Assembly (NCBI RefSeq): GCF_004379255.2
Contig: NC_056049.1
Location: forward strand, 7,998,001 to 8,062,000
DNA: 64,000 nucleotides
DNA from: Salvia splendens
Taxonomy: Eukaryota > Streptophyta > Magnoliopsida > Lamiales > Lamiaceae
Reading direction: 5' to 3'
Below are positions 32,959 to 45,959 of the stretch, piece by piece (position 1 is the first letter of the stretch; each line of letters begins with the position of its first letter). The translations under genes and the position numbers were made by a program. Under the pieces are notes generated by a model that was given only the letters and a program-made list of their open reading frames with translations, did no database searches and was not told the origin of the DNA.

Positions 32959-34994
32959 GAGCATCCCCATCGCTACTCTCCGGGGAGGACGGCGTCCGTG
33001 CCAGCGGCACGACACAGCCCCGTCCACCGCTATGCTCGCACCAACGGCACGGCCATGCTCGATAATAAGAGCACGTTCGTGCCGCTGAGCATGACGACGT
33101 GGCAGCGTGCGATTGGTCAACGACCATGTTGTTGTAATTTTTTTTAAATCGAAAATAATACAAAAAAATTTTGGATTCTCAAAAAATATAGCCGTTTATT
33201 AACATTTTTTTGAATTTTTTTTGAATTTGTTTTAAATTTTTTTAATCCCAAAATCATCTATAAATACACACATCCATTATCCATTTTCTCATACAACACA
33301 TTCATCATCCATCTTCCTCTCTTACTCAAACCCTCTCTAAAAATTCAAAATTGGATTTCACCAATATCATGGCTAAAGCGGAGCGCGAAGAACAAGAATA
33401 CTATGCACAATATCGTGCTGCCTATGAAGCCTATGTCGCCGCCGCCACCCCCGCCCCTCCTCCTCAACCAACTAGATCAAAGCGCCACTACATTCCTCGT
33501 GACCGGGAGGGAGCCCATGAAAGGCTCGTTGCCGACTATTTTTCCGACATGCCGCGGTTTTCGGAAGATTACTTCCGGCGCCGTTTTCGCATGTCAAAAC
33601 GGTTGTTTATGCGTATTGTCAACACATTGTCCGCCCGTGTTGAATACTTTCAATCACGTAGAGACGCAAGCGGTCGGCAAAGTCTCTCGGCGTTGCAGAA
33701 GTGTACTTGTGCCCTCCGACAACTTGCTACTGGGCAAACGGCTAATCTCTTCGACGAGTATTTGCATGTGAGTGAGTCAACTGGAATCCTATGCCTCAAA
33801 AATTTTTGTGAAGGCATTCGTTCTGCTTCCGGTGAGGAATTCCTTTGGGCACCCACCACCGAAGATTGTCAACGGTCGCTTCATCTTCACGAAACAGTCC
33901 ACGATTTTCCCGGTAAGCTTGACAGCATTGACTGCATGCATTGGAAGTGAAAGAATTGTCTGAATGCTTGGAGGGGGCAACACTTAAGCGGCCACAAAGG
34001 CGGCGGCCTAACGCTTATCCTTGAAGCGGTCGCCGACTACCGCCTATGGATTTGACATGCATATTTTGGTGTTGCCGGATCCAACAACGACTTGAACGTG
34101 CTCTATTCTTCACCACTCTTCAATGATGTTTTGAATGGTGTGGCACCGGTGGTCGATTTCACCGTCAACGGAAATCCATACCACATGGGTTACTATCTCG
34201 CCGATGGTATCTACCCAAGGTGGTCGACTTTCGTGAAGACGCTCAGCAATCCGCAAGATCCGAGACGGGTTCTTTTTGCGAAGCATCAAGAGTCTGCTCG
34301 GAAAGACGTCGAAAGAGCTTTTGGGGTCCTTCAAGGCCGATTCAACATTGTGAAGGCCGTGTCTCGGCTGTGGTACTCTAAGAATATTGTCGACATCATG
34401 TACACGTGTATTATCTTGCACAACATGATTATAGCTGACGAAGGACCGAGGGCAGCTAACTTTTACGACGAGGATGAAGCTGGAAGTTCAACCCCAAGGT
34501 CTCCCCCACGCCGAGGTGTGCATACGACGGTGCGAGAGAGGATCGAAACAAGACACACAATGCGCGATACCAAAGCCCAAATTGAGCTATAAGAAGACCT
34601 AATCAAACACATTTGGGCGAAATTTGGCGACAAGTAGTGGGTTTTTTAAATTTGATGAATTTGATTATGTAAATTTTAATTTTTAGGATTTGAATTATGT
34701 AATTTTTAATTTTTAGGATTTGAAATTTTTTATTTTTTAGTAATTTGTAATAGTATTCCGGGTATTTTTAATGCATTCTAATATTGTGGAAATGTTTTTA
34801 TTTAAATTGAATAATAGAATGGTGGGATCCTTGAGCATGTCCTTACGGAAGAACATGGATGTGGGTTTTGTGCTCCTGGGGAAGAGCACGAAGTAAAAAA
34901 TGAATAAAAGTGAGTACGGGCCCACTTCCATGCTCTTGCCTGCCGATAGGGGGGCGATCGCTTGGTCTTTGCGATCGGGCCATTGCTAATGCTC
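32959..34994 (+). mobile_element. PIF/Harbinger element with transposase gene
   Basis: Left end GAGCATCCCCATCGC after TTA (32956-32958); right end GCCATTGCTAATGCTC before TAA (34995-34997, one mismatch to TTA). The interior has a promoter-like leader with TATAAATACACACATCC (33261) and a transposase frame with two nonsense codons. No second (Myb-like) ORF is present, so even when intact it may have needed the accessory protein from another copy. Confidence 0.88.
33351..34592 (+). pseudogene. Harbinger (DDE_Tnp_4) transposase, two nonsense codons
   Basis: About 413 codons in one frame, starting TTG/ATG around 33351-33369 (ATG at 33369 is a good candidate start). N-terminal block (SEDYFRRRFRMSKRLFMRIV), then the catalytic region: DSIDCMHW (first Asp), AGSNNDLNVLYSSPLF (second Asp), ARKDVERAFGVLQGRF (Glu), and LHNMIIADE. 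Stops TGA at 33948-33950 and TGA at about 34053-34055 each replace a Trp codon conserved in the family (TGG to TGA). No frameshift. The DDE triad itself is preserved, so the copy is recently inactivated. Confidence 0.9.
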
Positions 34995-34997
34995 TAA

Positions 34998-35520
34998 TAT
35001 ACACAAAGTCAAATTTATCATTTTATTTATTATAGTAGTATCACTTTTGTACACAAAAATGTTCAAGGTACATGCAAATGAATGCCCTTTATAATTCAAC
35101 GACGTCGCTTACTTAATGCAGGGTTTGTTACTCCTCGTACATTAATTAACAGTACTATACTCCCATGCAAAATAACACTACTACTCCTAAACAAAAATAA
35201 ATTTAAAATTTGTGTAACCTTTGAAATAAATGTTTAGCGATAACAGGTAAGGAGAGGAGTGCTTCCACGCTTAATGTTATATATTCAAGTCAAAATAAAT
35301 AAATGACATTACACATAAGGTCACTAAAGTTATTGCCACTCTTTTACACATACATTAAAAAAGAGCAAAGAAACAGTACAAAATAAAATAAAAAGAGTAT
35401 CATAACCTTAAATAATGTACCAAACCAAATAAAAAAAATGGGGAAAAAGGTTTAGGAGAAAAGAGGTTGACTTGGTAGTGAAAAAGTAAAAAGACAGGAT
35501 TTGGGTAGGATTCCAGATCA
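34998..35520. other. No recognisable gene; 3' flank of DELLA
   Basis: AT-rich. Nothing recognised. Confidence 0.5.
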
Positions 35521-35531
35521 GTCTCTCTCAG

Positions 35532-35556
35532 TCACTCACTCACTCACTCACTCACT
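35532..35556. repeat. (CACT)n microsatellite in DELLA 3' UTR
   Basis: Six CACT units, 45 bp past the DELLA stop codon on the minus strand. Confidence 0.85.
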
Positions 35557-35601
35557 TGTACAACTCGTGGTGGCCTTCCCTGCCCCACTCACTGAGTCGA
35601 C

Positions 35602-37203
35602 TCAGCCTTCCGCAGCCGCGATCCGCCACGCCGAGGTGGCGATGAGAGGGCGAGTGTGCCACCCGAGCATCAGACACCCGTCCCTCTCCTCCACCATGTA
35701 GCCCTCCCCACTGGAGAAGAGGGCGAGCAGCATGCTCGCCTGCTTGAACGCGTTGGATCCGAGTTGGACCGGGTCGAACCCGGCCGAGCCCATCCTCGCC
35801 CGCCACTGCTCCAGCGTCTCGTGCCGCTCCACCCGCTCCGCCCCGTCGCAGGCCACCACGTTGCATATCTGCCGCCCCAGGTACACCTCCGTCATCATCA
35901 GATCCTGACCCCCGCCGCCATCTGACTCGAGCGAATCGAACATGGTCGAGTAGTAGTGCAGCGACTCGTTGAACCGGTCCAGAAACGCGCCGCCGTTGTG
36001 GTTCGCCTCCTGCTCCACCACCGTCACGATCTTCGGCCGCATCGCCTTGATCGAATCCAAAACCTTCTCAACCGCCCCGGGCCGGGCCAGCAGCTGGTGC
36101 AGCTCGAAAACGGAATTCACCGCCACCGTCTCCTCCTCATCACCCGCCCTAATTTCCAGCATCTCCGCATCAAGATCGGCCAGAGAATTCGTCACGAATC
36201 CACGGAATTCAAACTCCACGCCAATTGTTTCAGCTAGCTGCGCCAATTTCCACCCTACCTGCTGCAAGGCATCGCTGTTATCGGGCTGCGGCGGCCCGAT
36301 CCCGGTCAGCCTGAACGCCGGCGGACCCCCGGGCCGCAGAGCGAGCGCCTGCATCAGCGCCGGCCACTGCATCCCCTGCCTCAAGCTGAAATCGATCACA
36401 TGAACTCGATTCGCGCCGGCGAAAGCCTCCAGAATGGCCTGATTCGCCGTGAAATGCGCGAATTTGAGATATGGCCCGGTTTCGTAGAAATGCATCTGCA
36501 AAATATCGGATAAGGAGGAATCGAGCGGCTCCTCCGGGTAGATCTTGTAGATCCTCCTGGCCAGAGCCTCGGCGAAGTAAGTGGCGACTTTCCGCATAGC
36601 GCCGATCTGCGACACCGCGAGTAGCCCCACGTGCTTCACCAGCGCGTCGGCCAGCTTCATGTTCTCCTGCTGCACCGCCTCCGCGCACGCCATGAGCGTG
36701 TGCACGAGCCGCACACCCGTCTCCTGCGAGTCCACCACCACCGCCCGCGGCTGCTGCACCGCTGATGAATTCTCGCCGAATTCAGATCTGACGTCAGCCT
36801 CCGCCGCCTTCATCCTCTTGCAGCCGTTATCGGACTCGGTGGTGTCGAAAATGGCGCCGCCGGCAATCGCGCGCAAATCGTCTTCGCCGGCGAAATTGGG
36901 TGTGGAAGATTCACCGGTGAGCTCGGTGAGCATGTTGTCGACCCAGCCGGAGAGGTCGGAGGGGTTGTAATGGACGGTGTCGTCGGCGAGGACGGAAACG
37001 CCGTCGTCGGCGGTGGTGCCCATGGCCATCTCCAGCTGCTCGAGCTTCTCGGCGACGTCAGCCATGTCGGAGGACTTGACTTTGTATCCGAGCACGGCGA
37101 AGAGCTCGTCCATGCCGGCGTCGGGCTGCGGCTCCGGCCACATGTTGGGTTTGCCGGAGGCGGCGGCGGCGGCGGCCTTGCCGCGATCACGATCTCGCTT
37201 CAT
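35602..37203 (-). CDS. GAI: DELLA protein (GRAS family), GAI/RGA type
   Basis: Nuclear repressor of gibberellin responses; the GA-bound receptor GID1 grips its N-terminus and triggers SCF-mediated degradation. Intronless frame of 533 residues, normal for DELLAs. N-terminus: D32-E33-L34-F35-A36-VLGYKV (the DELLA motif with Phe for the second Leu, codon TTC at 37101-37099), LEQLE at 54-58, TVHYNP at 76-81. A short Ser/Thr-containing linker follows. GRAS domain from about 164: leucine heptad I ([12 protein letters not shown]), VHVID at 267-271, RVER, the PFYRE-like [10 protein letters not shown], and the C-terminal SAW end ([17 protein letters not shown]). All domains are intact, so it is probably functional. 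The start is the first ATG and fits family length (MKRDRDR). Confidence 0.97.
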   Translation of the reverse strand: MKRDRDRGKAAAAAASGKPNMWPEPQPDAGMDELFAVLGYKVKSSDMADVAEKLEQLEMAMGTTADDGVSVLADDTVHYNPSDLSGWVDNMLTELTGESSTPNFAGEDDLRAIAGGAIFDTTESDNGCKRMKAAEADVRSEFGENSSAVQQPRAVVVDSQETGVRLVHTLMACAEAVQQENMKLADALVKHVGLLAVSQIGAMRKVATYFAEALARRIYKIYPEEPLDSSLSDILQMHFYETGPYLKFAHFTANQAILEAFAGANRVHVIDFSLRQGMQWPALMQALALRPGGPPAFRLTGIGPPQPDNSDALQQVGWKLAQLAETIGVEFEFRGFVTNSLADLDAEMLEIRAGDEEETVAVNSVFELHQLLARPGAVEKVLDSIKAMRPKIVTVVEQEANHNGGAFLDRFNESLHYYSTMFDSLESDGGGGQDLMMTEVYLGRQICNVVACDGAERVERHETLEQWRARMGSAGFDPVQLGSNAFKQASMLLALFSSGEGYMVEERDGCLMLGWHTRPLIATSAWRIAAAEG

Positions 37204-38605
37204 ATTTGGAGGGATATTTTGGGGGGGGGAGGGAAATTAGTCGTGGGCAATTGGTTGAAGAAACATGGAAGAGTGCAAGTGGGTGAGTTAAAACTCGAAA
37301 GTCATGAAATTTTGAAGCCGGTTTCAGGAATAATTTAATTGGGGGAAAATAGGAGAGACGAAGAGGAGTGATGGAAAAAGGATGGCTCGTGAAGGGTGGC
37401 TCGAGCTTCAAGAAGGGAACATGGAAAGGGAACTATTTGAGGACCTCTATTCGGTATTTCGGATTCTCGAATTGTAGTCCTACCTCTTCGCATTATAAAT
37501 TAAGCATTGTTTATCGACATAAGATTTTATATAATACAGTATATTGATTTGTGACTTGAACTAAAAATATGTATTGTAAAGACAAGGAGATGTTATTTTG
37601 TATTTAGGCAATATTATATAGTATCACTTTTAATGATATTTAGGAAATATTATACAGTATCACTTTTAATGATATTTAGTTTTAATCTATAATTTATAAA
37701 GTATAATATTGAAAGAAAATATGATTAATGTCAAATTATTGTGATACAAGACTTATAGTACTGGAATAAGTAATAATGAAAATATCGAATTTTTGATATT
37801 GCATGCTTTTTGGTCCGATATTGGGATAATATTTCATATGATGCGTCACACTAAAATTTTGATATATGGAGTACTAAATCTTACAGTATATACCGTAATT
37901 TATGATATACTTTGCATATACCGACACCAATATATACCCTAGAAAGAGTATATATCGTGCACAATACTCCATACAATAGTACTCCTTATGTCTCATTATA
38001 AGCGAGTCAAGTTCTTTTTTGAAATGTCCCACCATAAATTAGTCATTTCCCTTTTAAGCAAAAAAAAATACTCTTTTTACTTTATTTGTCCACTACTCCA
38101 CTTACTTTAGTCTTTTTACTCCTCTACTTTGTACCCTCTCAGACTTTACCCTCTTCAGTTTACCATGTATATAACTCTTAAATAATTTGAAAATTATGAA
38201 TTTCATTCAAATTTAAAAATTTATATAATTAAAATAAATAAATTACAACTACATTAAAATATCACAAGTTCTACTCAAAGACCTTATAGGAATAAGAGGT
38301 GCTTTGCATTTTCTTCTCGGTCACATGATACGTGTGTTTATTGAAGGATTTTTAATACAAACTCTACAAAGGTTGGCTCTTTCGTGTTTTCGAGGGTCGT
38401 CTAAATATCCTTGGGATCGTTCATTGTCGCACTGCTTTTGTGATACCATTACCACCTACCCCACTCGGTTTGAGCTTAGTTCCATAAGGTCAGATCTGAT
38501 ATCTCTTGCTTGGCTCCGCTCCTTCATGCATGTTGTCACTCGAAATAAGGTGGGCCTCAATTTAACTAGGGAATTGGGTGTTTAAGATGTGTCTTGTTCT
38601 GGTTA
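37204..38605. other. DELLA upstream region and AT-rich intergenic DNA
   Basis: No clear TATA box in the 250 bp before the DELLA start. At 37979-38060 lies a half-element with a Stowaway-like end (TACTCCTTATGTCTCATTAT). The 93-codon frame at 38304-38585 shows no domain. Confidence 0.45.
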
Positions 38606-38613
38606 CTTCTTGT

Positions 38614-39389
38614 TAGAGATGCCCACCGGTTCCGGTTCCGAACCGGAACCGTGTCAATTTTTTCGAACCGGTTCGCATTTGGAACCGCGGTCCGGTTCCG
38701 GTTCAAGATTTAAAAAACCGGAACCGTCACCGAACCGCCGGTTTCGGACGGTTCGGAACCGCTGGTTAACCGGCGGTTTCACGGTTCCGGTGAGAAAACC
38801 GAGGCGGCAGCGGGGGCAGCTTTTTCAGCCGGTTTTGTCGGCCAAAACCGGCGGTTTTTGGACCGGACACCGGTGGTTTTCGGTTCCGGTGCAGAACACG
38901 AGGCAGGCGGTTTGTTGACCGAACCGGCGGTTTTGGCGGTGAAACCGGCAGTTCCTACGGTTTTCCGCCAAAACCGCCGGTTTTCCGAAATTGAAATTTT
39001 TTAAAATTTTGATTTTGAATTCAAATTCATCCATTATTCCTCATTTCATGTTTTTTTTTATTTACGTTCCGACGACACTTGTAAATTATATTACATTGTT
39101 GTATGTTGTATATTTGTATATGTATTGTAAATTGTAATGTATCGTTGTCCGTTACAACTCAACGTCAATAAAATTGATATCATTTTCACCTTATTCGTCT
39201 TACTTCAATTTAAATTATCCGTTGTCTTGTTCCAATTTATTGTATAAGTGCAAATTTCAAATTACATAGCAAAAAAAAATCGAACCGTGAAACCGCCGGT
39301 TTTTTAACAGGAACCGTATAAACCGTCCGAAAACCGGCTGTTCCGGTTCCGAACCTGAACCGCCGGTTTTGGAACCGTGGGTAACACTA
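38614..39389. mobile_element. Nonautonomous hAT element (776 bp)
   Basis: The left end TAGAGATGCCCACCGGTTCC and the right end GGAACCGTGGGTAACACTA are imperfect inverted repeats. The flanking 8-bp duplication is CTTCTTGT (38606-38613) and CTTGTTGT (39390-39397), 7 of 8 identical. Both ends carry many AACCGGCGGTT/GGTTCCGG motifs, as in the hAT element at 9688; the interior is A+T-rich and noncoding. Confidence 0.88.
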
Positions 39390-39397
39390 CTTGTTGT

Positions 39398-40329
39398 CTA
39401 CCTACTTTTCAAAATGACAACTCATCTCTAAAGTCCTTCATGTACTGGAAAAGCCTCTGGAAAGGATAATTGTCATTTAAATCATAACTTTTGGTTGAAT
39501 TGTTGTCAATTTCATAATTTTTGAAATCAAATATAAAATTACAAATTTTCAAATTTTTCTCAATTATCCCATGGTTGGTCAATATTGAAATTAATATAGC
39601 AAGATCAAATGTGATATTGCAACAATATTACATTGTTTTAGATATATCGGCGTCTTTTAACATATTCAGGATGTAATAACATATAGGAGTATATTCCAAT
39701 GTCAAAAGTTATGGATTGATGAAAATAATGATTTAAGTAACAATTACCAAGCTTGAATTGAGAAATGCTAGTAAAAACTTTATTCACTTTCAGTTTCCCT
39801 TTATTAATTAAAATAGGAATGGTTGATGCATGTATAGCAGCAAATAACTGAAAAGTGGGAACAATGAAAGCGAACAGTAGAGTCTGCTGAAGGAGAGGCA
39901 GAATAGAGAAAGAAGAAGATATAAATCTTGAAGAAGAAAGTAGAAAATATTTTTATTTGTGAAAGTAAATTAAATACCACAATTTACGATTGCCCAAAGA
40001 CACGTTTTAATTGTTTCCAATAGAGCATATTCCACACTCCACCACTACCAAGCCAACCTAAATATGATCATTTATTGATATCTTACTTTACGTGTGTGTA
40101 TCTCTTTTTTAGAAATCTATACTTTAATTTATGCAGTATTAAATTAAACTACTCCATTATTTTAGTTTAGGATTTTAATGCTTATATTTGAATATTTTTA
40201 GTTCATTTTTACTTATTTGTGTTCAATTGTATTTTTTTACTATTTTAATTTTGACATATTTTTATAAATCTTGTACTCCCCATCACTTGTATGGAGTAGT
40301 GTTAAATTTCCCAATTATCTGATAATATA
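39398..40329. other. No recognisable gene
   Basis: AT-rich. Nothing recognised. Confidence 0.5.
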
Positions 40330-41294
40330 TACTCTATCATGGGATTCTTGTCTTTGAAGCAGTCGTGTACACCCCTTTCCAGGCGGCGGGGCAGTTCTTC
40401 CACTACAAATGCATACAATCTATGTTGTCTAACATTCCCGGAACCCCGTGTTGATTCCCGTGCATATTCATCAGAGCCTGGCAATATTCTGGGGTAGGCT
40501 TCCGAAGATACATTCCCCCGTATATCTCAATAACGCCTTGACAAAAGTACTTCAGACACTCGCGGGCAGTTGACTCGCCGATGTGGAGGTACTCGTCGAA
40601 CATTTCAGTCGCGCCTCCGTATGCCAGCTGCCTGATTGTGGCAGTGCACTTCTGTATAGGCATGTGACAGGGTCTACCACTCGCATCCTCCCTGGGATTG
40701 AAATACATGTACCGACACTCTAAAGGGTTCACGATACTCATAAATAGGGGCCGATGCATCCTAAAACGTCGCCGGAAAAAGTTCTTCCCAATCCACGAAG
40801 TAGTCCTCAAACAACCGGCGATGTGCAGCGATGTGGTCACGGGGTACTACGGCTCGACGATGGATGGGGCGAGGAACCACCGGCTGCAGCTGCCGCTACA
40901 TGTGCTCTTGTACCCAACGATTTATCTCTGCGGACGTATAAGCCCGCAACCGTTCATTAATCTGCTGCCTTGTGTCAGCAGCATCCCCACCACTACCACC
41001 CGCACTACTACCACTGCCACCCGCACCAGTACCATTACCACCACCACTAGCCATTTTGGATCTAACGATAGAAACGTAGAGAGAAAGAAGAGAAACTCGT
41101 TAATACAAGTGGTGCGAATGAAATAAAATTCAAAGAGCCGTATATATAGAGTTTTTAAAAAAATCAAAAATTTGGGACGTCCGTCGTGTCACCACAATAG
41201 CAGACATCCGTGCATACCCACTGACAACCTCTCGTCCGTAAGGGACGGCCGCCTCCGACGACGCAAGAGCGAACGTCCGCTATTGCTGATGCTC
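40330..41294 (-). mobile_element. Truncated PIF/Harbinger element
   Basis: The element's 5' end (minus strand) is GAGCATCAGCAATAGCGGAC from 41294. It contains the N-terminal part of a transposase and stops abruptly near 40330, so the 3' half and end repeat are lost. Confidence 0.8.
40335..41054 (-). pseudogene. Harbinger transposase, N-terminal fragment
   Basis: The ATG at 41054-41052 opens a Gly/Ser-rich start (MASGGGNGTGAGGSG), then INERLRAYTSAEINRWVQ and a stop near 40895. The frame then shifts and continues through FFRRRFRMHRPLFMSIV, the MFDEYLHIGESTA block and the first catalytic block DNIDCMHL, with a TAG immediately after (40403) and WKNCPAAWKG beyond. The second Asp and Glu of the DDE triad are missing. 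Distinct from, but clearly related to, the transposase at 33351-34592. Confidence 0.85.
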
Positions 41295-42831
41295 TTTACT
41301 TTGAATGTATCGGTGAGTCTGCACGCGCCGAAGGTGCACCTCCGAATCGCAGCTTCAACTGGGCACATGAGGCGGGGACCACATCGTGTTTCAGACGTCA
41401 ACATCGTATAGAGAGCTTTCAAGTAGGGGCCCACTCCACGTGAATAGAATTACGGATATGACATATAGACCCCGTTCTGTTATTTTAGTTTTTAAAATGA
41501 TTATTTACTCTATTTAAATTATTTTCGTTAAAGAAAAATAAAATATTGAATACAAACACGTGGTGGGAGACTGGATTCTATGGAGTTGAGTTTGATGACT
41601 AGGATGAAATGAGTGGTATTATCTCTCTATTTTCAATTTAATTTTAAGAGATAAATTTCGCTTTTAAATTCTAGGCATGAATGTTTTACTTTTCACAGTG
41701 ATTAGTGTGTCTAGATTTTGCTTTTAAGCGATTAGTCAATAGTTACCACAAATATACATTTTTTCAAGTCATGTTTATTTAATGTGACTAAATACAATTT
41801 GATTAATAGAATGTACCTTCGCCTTCGCACTTCTTCACATAGAGTAGTACTGTAACATTTACTATAACTTATATTATCCGTCGTTATCCAACTAATTATA
41901 AAAGCACTCAGTCTTAAAAGTATGACAGTTATTTATTCGTTGAATGTTGAATTATCGAAACTAATTGTCTACCGTATATTGATGTCAAAGTAGATATATT
42001 TATAGGATAGTGAATAATAAGAGGAGATAGTGAATAATAAGGGGGAGATTTATATCACTATATTTTTAATTTTTTTGTAGATGAGAAGTATGCCACTAGT
42101 GAATAATAAGAAGGAGATTTATGTCAATAAATTTTTAAATTTTTTGAAGTATGTCACTAAACTATAGCATTTGCGTTTTATTTTATTGAATCTTGTTAGA
42201 ATCTATTGGATTTTTGTGACTTATTCGGGCATTGGGGTTTGGGACTTTACTATACCCTATTATTATTATATACTATTAATAAAAACAAACTCTATAGGTC
42301 TATTTTTTTATTAGAATTCCAAGTAAAAATGTATGTCTAAATGAAGGTGAACTTTGGCCGAAATGTATCATTTTCAAAATCCTTGAACATTAATGGTTCT
42401 TACTGATCAGTAGTACTAGTATGTATATTAGAATAAAAAATAATTAAATAGGATAAAAAAAAAGTGTAGAATAGGATGGCTCAGTAAAAAAAAAAGGAAT
42501 GGGGAGTTCAACTAGTAGTGGATAAAAAAGGTGTAGATGAATTGGAATTTGGGAGTGACATTGCAAATTTTATTATGAGACATGGACCCCGTCCACCCAC
42601 ATTTCACGTGATAGTGCTATATTTAGTGGGATACCATTGTCCCCATTAATGTTGTTTCATTTATTTGAGTCCTAAATTTTACAAATTCGATTCAAATTTG
42701 GGTCAACAGAAAAGACTACTATATGTTTAATTATGTGAAAGAATAATCGCGTCATACAACATCAAATGAATAAAAATAATGTTTAATGTTTATATGAAAT
42801 TTTGAATTGATCAAATCTATTTAACATTTTA

Positions 42832-43092
42832 ATACTCCTTCCCTCCCCTAATAGAAATCTTATTTGGTTATGACATGAGTTTTAAAAAATGCAAATAAAA
42901 TATGGATTTAATAAGTTAGTGAAATACGGATCTCACTTGTATGTACGGAGTATTAGTTTTATAATATAATGTGAGAAAAAAAGTTGTGGAATGTGAGCCT
43001 ATTTAACATTTATGGTAAAATTGAATAAGACTTTTATCGTGGGCCGAACTGAAATAACAAAATATGTCTCTTATGGTTGGACAAAGAGAGTA
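42832..43092. mobile_element. Stowaway-type MITE
   Basis: ACTCCTTCCCTCCCCTAATAG at left and TTGGACAAAGAGAGTA at right are degenerate inverted ends; a shared TAGAAATCTTATTT/AAGACTTTTATCG block supports it. Confidence 0.55.
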
Positions 43093-43181
43093 ATATATCG
43101 ACTCAGATTGAAGCTGCTATTTATAAACTCCTTTTGTCTCAAGGTAGTTGAGTTAAATTTGTTTCGTATTTTAGGAAAATA

Positions 43182-43465
43182 ATACTCCTCCATTAAAGAT
43201 AATTTATTTTCCTTTTTGATTTGTCTCAATTAAAATGATCTATTATTAAAATTAGAAATATTTTTATTGTTACTTTATTACAAGTTGCTCACTTTATTTT
43301 TTTTATTTAATATATAAATTAATTTGAATAAAATCTTCTGCTATTCAATAAAAGGGTTATTTTTCTTAGGACACATGTAATATAATATTAAATAATTAAA
43401 ATGTAAAAATAATAAAATAAAAGATAAAATAAAATATAGAAAAGAGTGGACGGAGGGGAGGGACT
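43182..43465. mobile_element. Stowaway-type MITE, degraded
   Basis: Left ACTCCTCCATTAAAG, right GTGGACGGAGGGGAGGG; the ends are of the CTCC.TCC type but imperfect. Confidence 0.4.
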
Positions 43466-43709
43466 ATGAGGTTGTGAAATTAGAGACCTATCGACTATTT
43501 AAAACTTCTACCAACTATTTTAATAACTCATTACAGTAGTATAGAAATACTCATTTAATGCAGATTTTATCCGGCCGTTATTTTTCAATTAATTAAGATG
43601 TCACTTTTCGTAACGAGGATAAGAATGAAATTACCGAATTTTGTCATGTAATGAAAATGCTCTTCGAAATAGTATCATTTTAAGTGCAGTTGACTAGTTG
43701 GTATTTTAT

Positions 43710-43925
43710 GTACCGTTCCATTCGTCCTAAAAGAATATACAATTTATATTGACATGAGTTTTAATATAAAATTGATAAGAAAGATATAAAAAAAATAAAT
43801 AAAGTATTATTAGTAGAAAAAGAGTCCCACCTCATTAAAAAAATATTTTTAAAATCAGAAAAAATATATTTTTATGCGATGGACTGAAAAGGAAATAGCG
43901 CATATTCTTATGAGACATATGGAAT
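43710..43925. mobile_element. Stowaway-type MITE
   Basis: CCATTCGTCCTAAAAGAATAT and ATATTCTTATGAGACATATGG are inverted ends; similar in layout to 61589-61818. Confidence 0.65.
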
Positions 43926-44286
43926 ATAAAATATTAGATACTCATAAGTAATTTTCACTTTCTAACAATCTTCTTTTTTGGAAGAGCTTAACACAATAAA
44001 AATTTAATACGCCCACGGATGAGAGTATGAAATCCCAATTTATTCCAAGTGAGAAACTTGTCACACTCAACAAAAATATTTGGAAATTAAGAATTAAATA
44101 TAAAAGTAAATGGGAAAAGTGCTAATAAATGTTGGTATTTTGCAGATGTGTATGAAAGTTCGGTGTTGAGATATGAGTGGTGGAGGAATAGTAGTATGCT
44201 TATATAGGAGTAGCCTTATCTTCCTCTCAGCTGTGACTTGTCATTTTATCACTACCTAAATTAACCAATTGCTTTTATCTTATTGT

Positions 44287-44513
44287 ACTACTTCATCTTT
44301 TCTACGCTATTCGTATTTTTTTTTTATTTCGATAAGTGTAAATTTTAACATGAATACTCTAAATAATTAAATTAGTATTTAATGAAAGAACACTTAATTA
44401 ATTCTAATATTTTAATTGAATGCCCTAATTTTTATATAAAATAGAAATAGAATAAATATATGGAGACAGTTCGAAAATGAAAAGTGTGGATAACATAGAA
44501 TAGAATGAGTACT
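44287..44513. mobile_element. Stowaway-type MITE
   Basis: The left end TACTACTTCATCTTTTCTACG and the right end AACATAGAATAGAATGAGTAC are inverted ends. Related to 22014-22244 (shared CTATTCG.ATTTTT and GAAAAGTGTG blocks). Confidence 0.65.
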
Positions 44514-45738
44514 TTATTCGCGTAAATAACATAATTTTGAACAAATAGGCATAAGTGCATCCACAAGATCATAACGAATGTCCTCATCTACGTCACAATC
44601 CCCGGCCACGTCTTCATTCTTTTCTTTTTTTAATGTCGAATCACAATTTCTACAATGGACGTCATCTCTCAAAGCCTCTCATATTAATTTGCATTATCTA
44701 TTCAAATAAATACATATTATATTCAGAATTTTATTAAATTATATTCTCCGATTATCACTATAATACTAACAAATTAACAATAGTACAACATATTCAGTTA
44801 TAATAAACAATAATACTAATAGTAGTAGTATATTTATTATTTATTGCTAAATATAAAATATTAAAAAGTAAATGCATAATTAATTTTGAATGCACCACAT
44901 TAAATGTACAATTTTCGCAAATACTAAATATAGACATCTTGAGTGCGACCACTAAAAAAATGATATGATAATCTTTAGTATATCAGAAAAAATATTAATT
45001 AGATATTGAAAACTAAATAGCAAAAATTACATAGTGTAAATTTTAATAGTGAAAAAATTACCATAAATTAGGTATGTACTCTATTTTATTTATAATTTTA
45101 ACTTTTTAAAAATAACTAGTACTATTAATTATGAATTAATACATATAAAAGACATTGGGAAATGCTACGTGACCACATTATGACTGGCCATAAAATGGCA
45201 TTTCAGTAAAATTTAGATGTTATAGCTCAAATATGTCATTTAATGCTCCAATACCTTTACACTATTACCCTTTCTATTTAATTGTAATTGTTTTCCAATT
45301 TCATTTCCTTAATCCGATATTTACATTTCTTTTTTTAATTTATTTATTTTTTAATTTTCTATTTTCAGTAATTTATTTTTAAACAATTTTTTAGTCTAAG
45401 ATTAAGTTTTTATCTTTCCTTAAATGTTTTCTATTAATCATATTAAATTGAAATCAATAATAACTAAGTTGTATGGTGCATTATAATATAATTTTAAAAA
45501 TAAATATACGAATTATTTTTTATATACTAGGAGTATAATATAGTTGTGTTTACATAATTATCTTTTTCTCTTTATTTTGAATGTTAGGTTCTAACATAAA
45601 TGTTATTTTATAAATAATAAAATCTTAAAATAGAAAAAAAAAATTAAAACATGAAAATTCCCATCCCCAGTAGGTTTCTGCCATGTCCCACTATCTTAAA
45701 AAAAATAAAAATAATTCCCCCGATGCATTATTTATTTT

Positions 45739-45959
45739 TTAGTCCGTCCCATAAAAAATATGCATTTTTTTATTTTGAAAACTCTTTTATCTTTATTGAG
45801 ATGTGACTCATTCTCGACTAACAAGTAACAATACTTTAATTATTTTTTCTGTCTTCCTCTCTCTCTTTTTTCTTTCTTCCTCTCTCTTACTTTACCAACT
45901 GCGCATTAAAACGCGTGCCCAACCAAAAGTACATATTTTCATCGGACGAAGGGAGTACT
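45739..45959. mobile_element. Stowaway-type MITE
   Basis: Left TAGTCCGTCCCATAAAAAAT, right ATTTTCATCGGACGAAGGGAG followed by TA; good match to the TACTCCCTCCGTCC class. Confidence 0.7.

Noticed and set aside
35552..36970. Several 80-144-codon plus-strand frames and other minus-strand frames
   Set aside because: Shadows of the G+C-rich DELLA gene on other frames.
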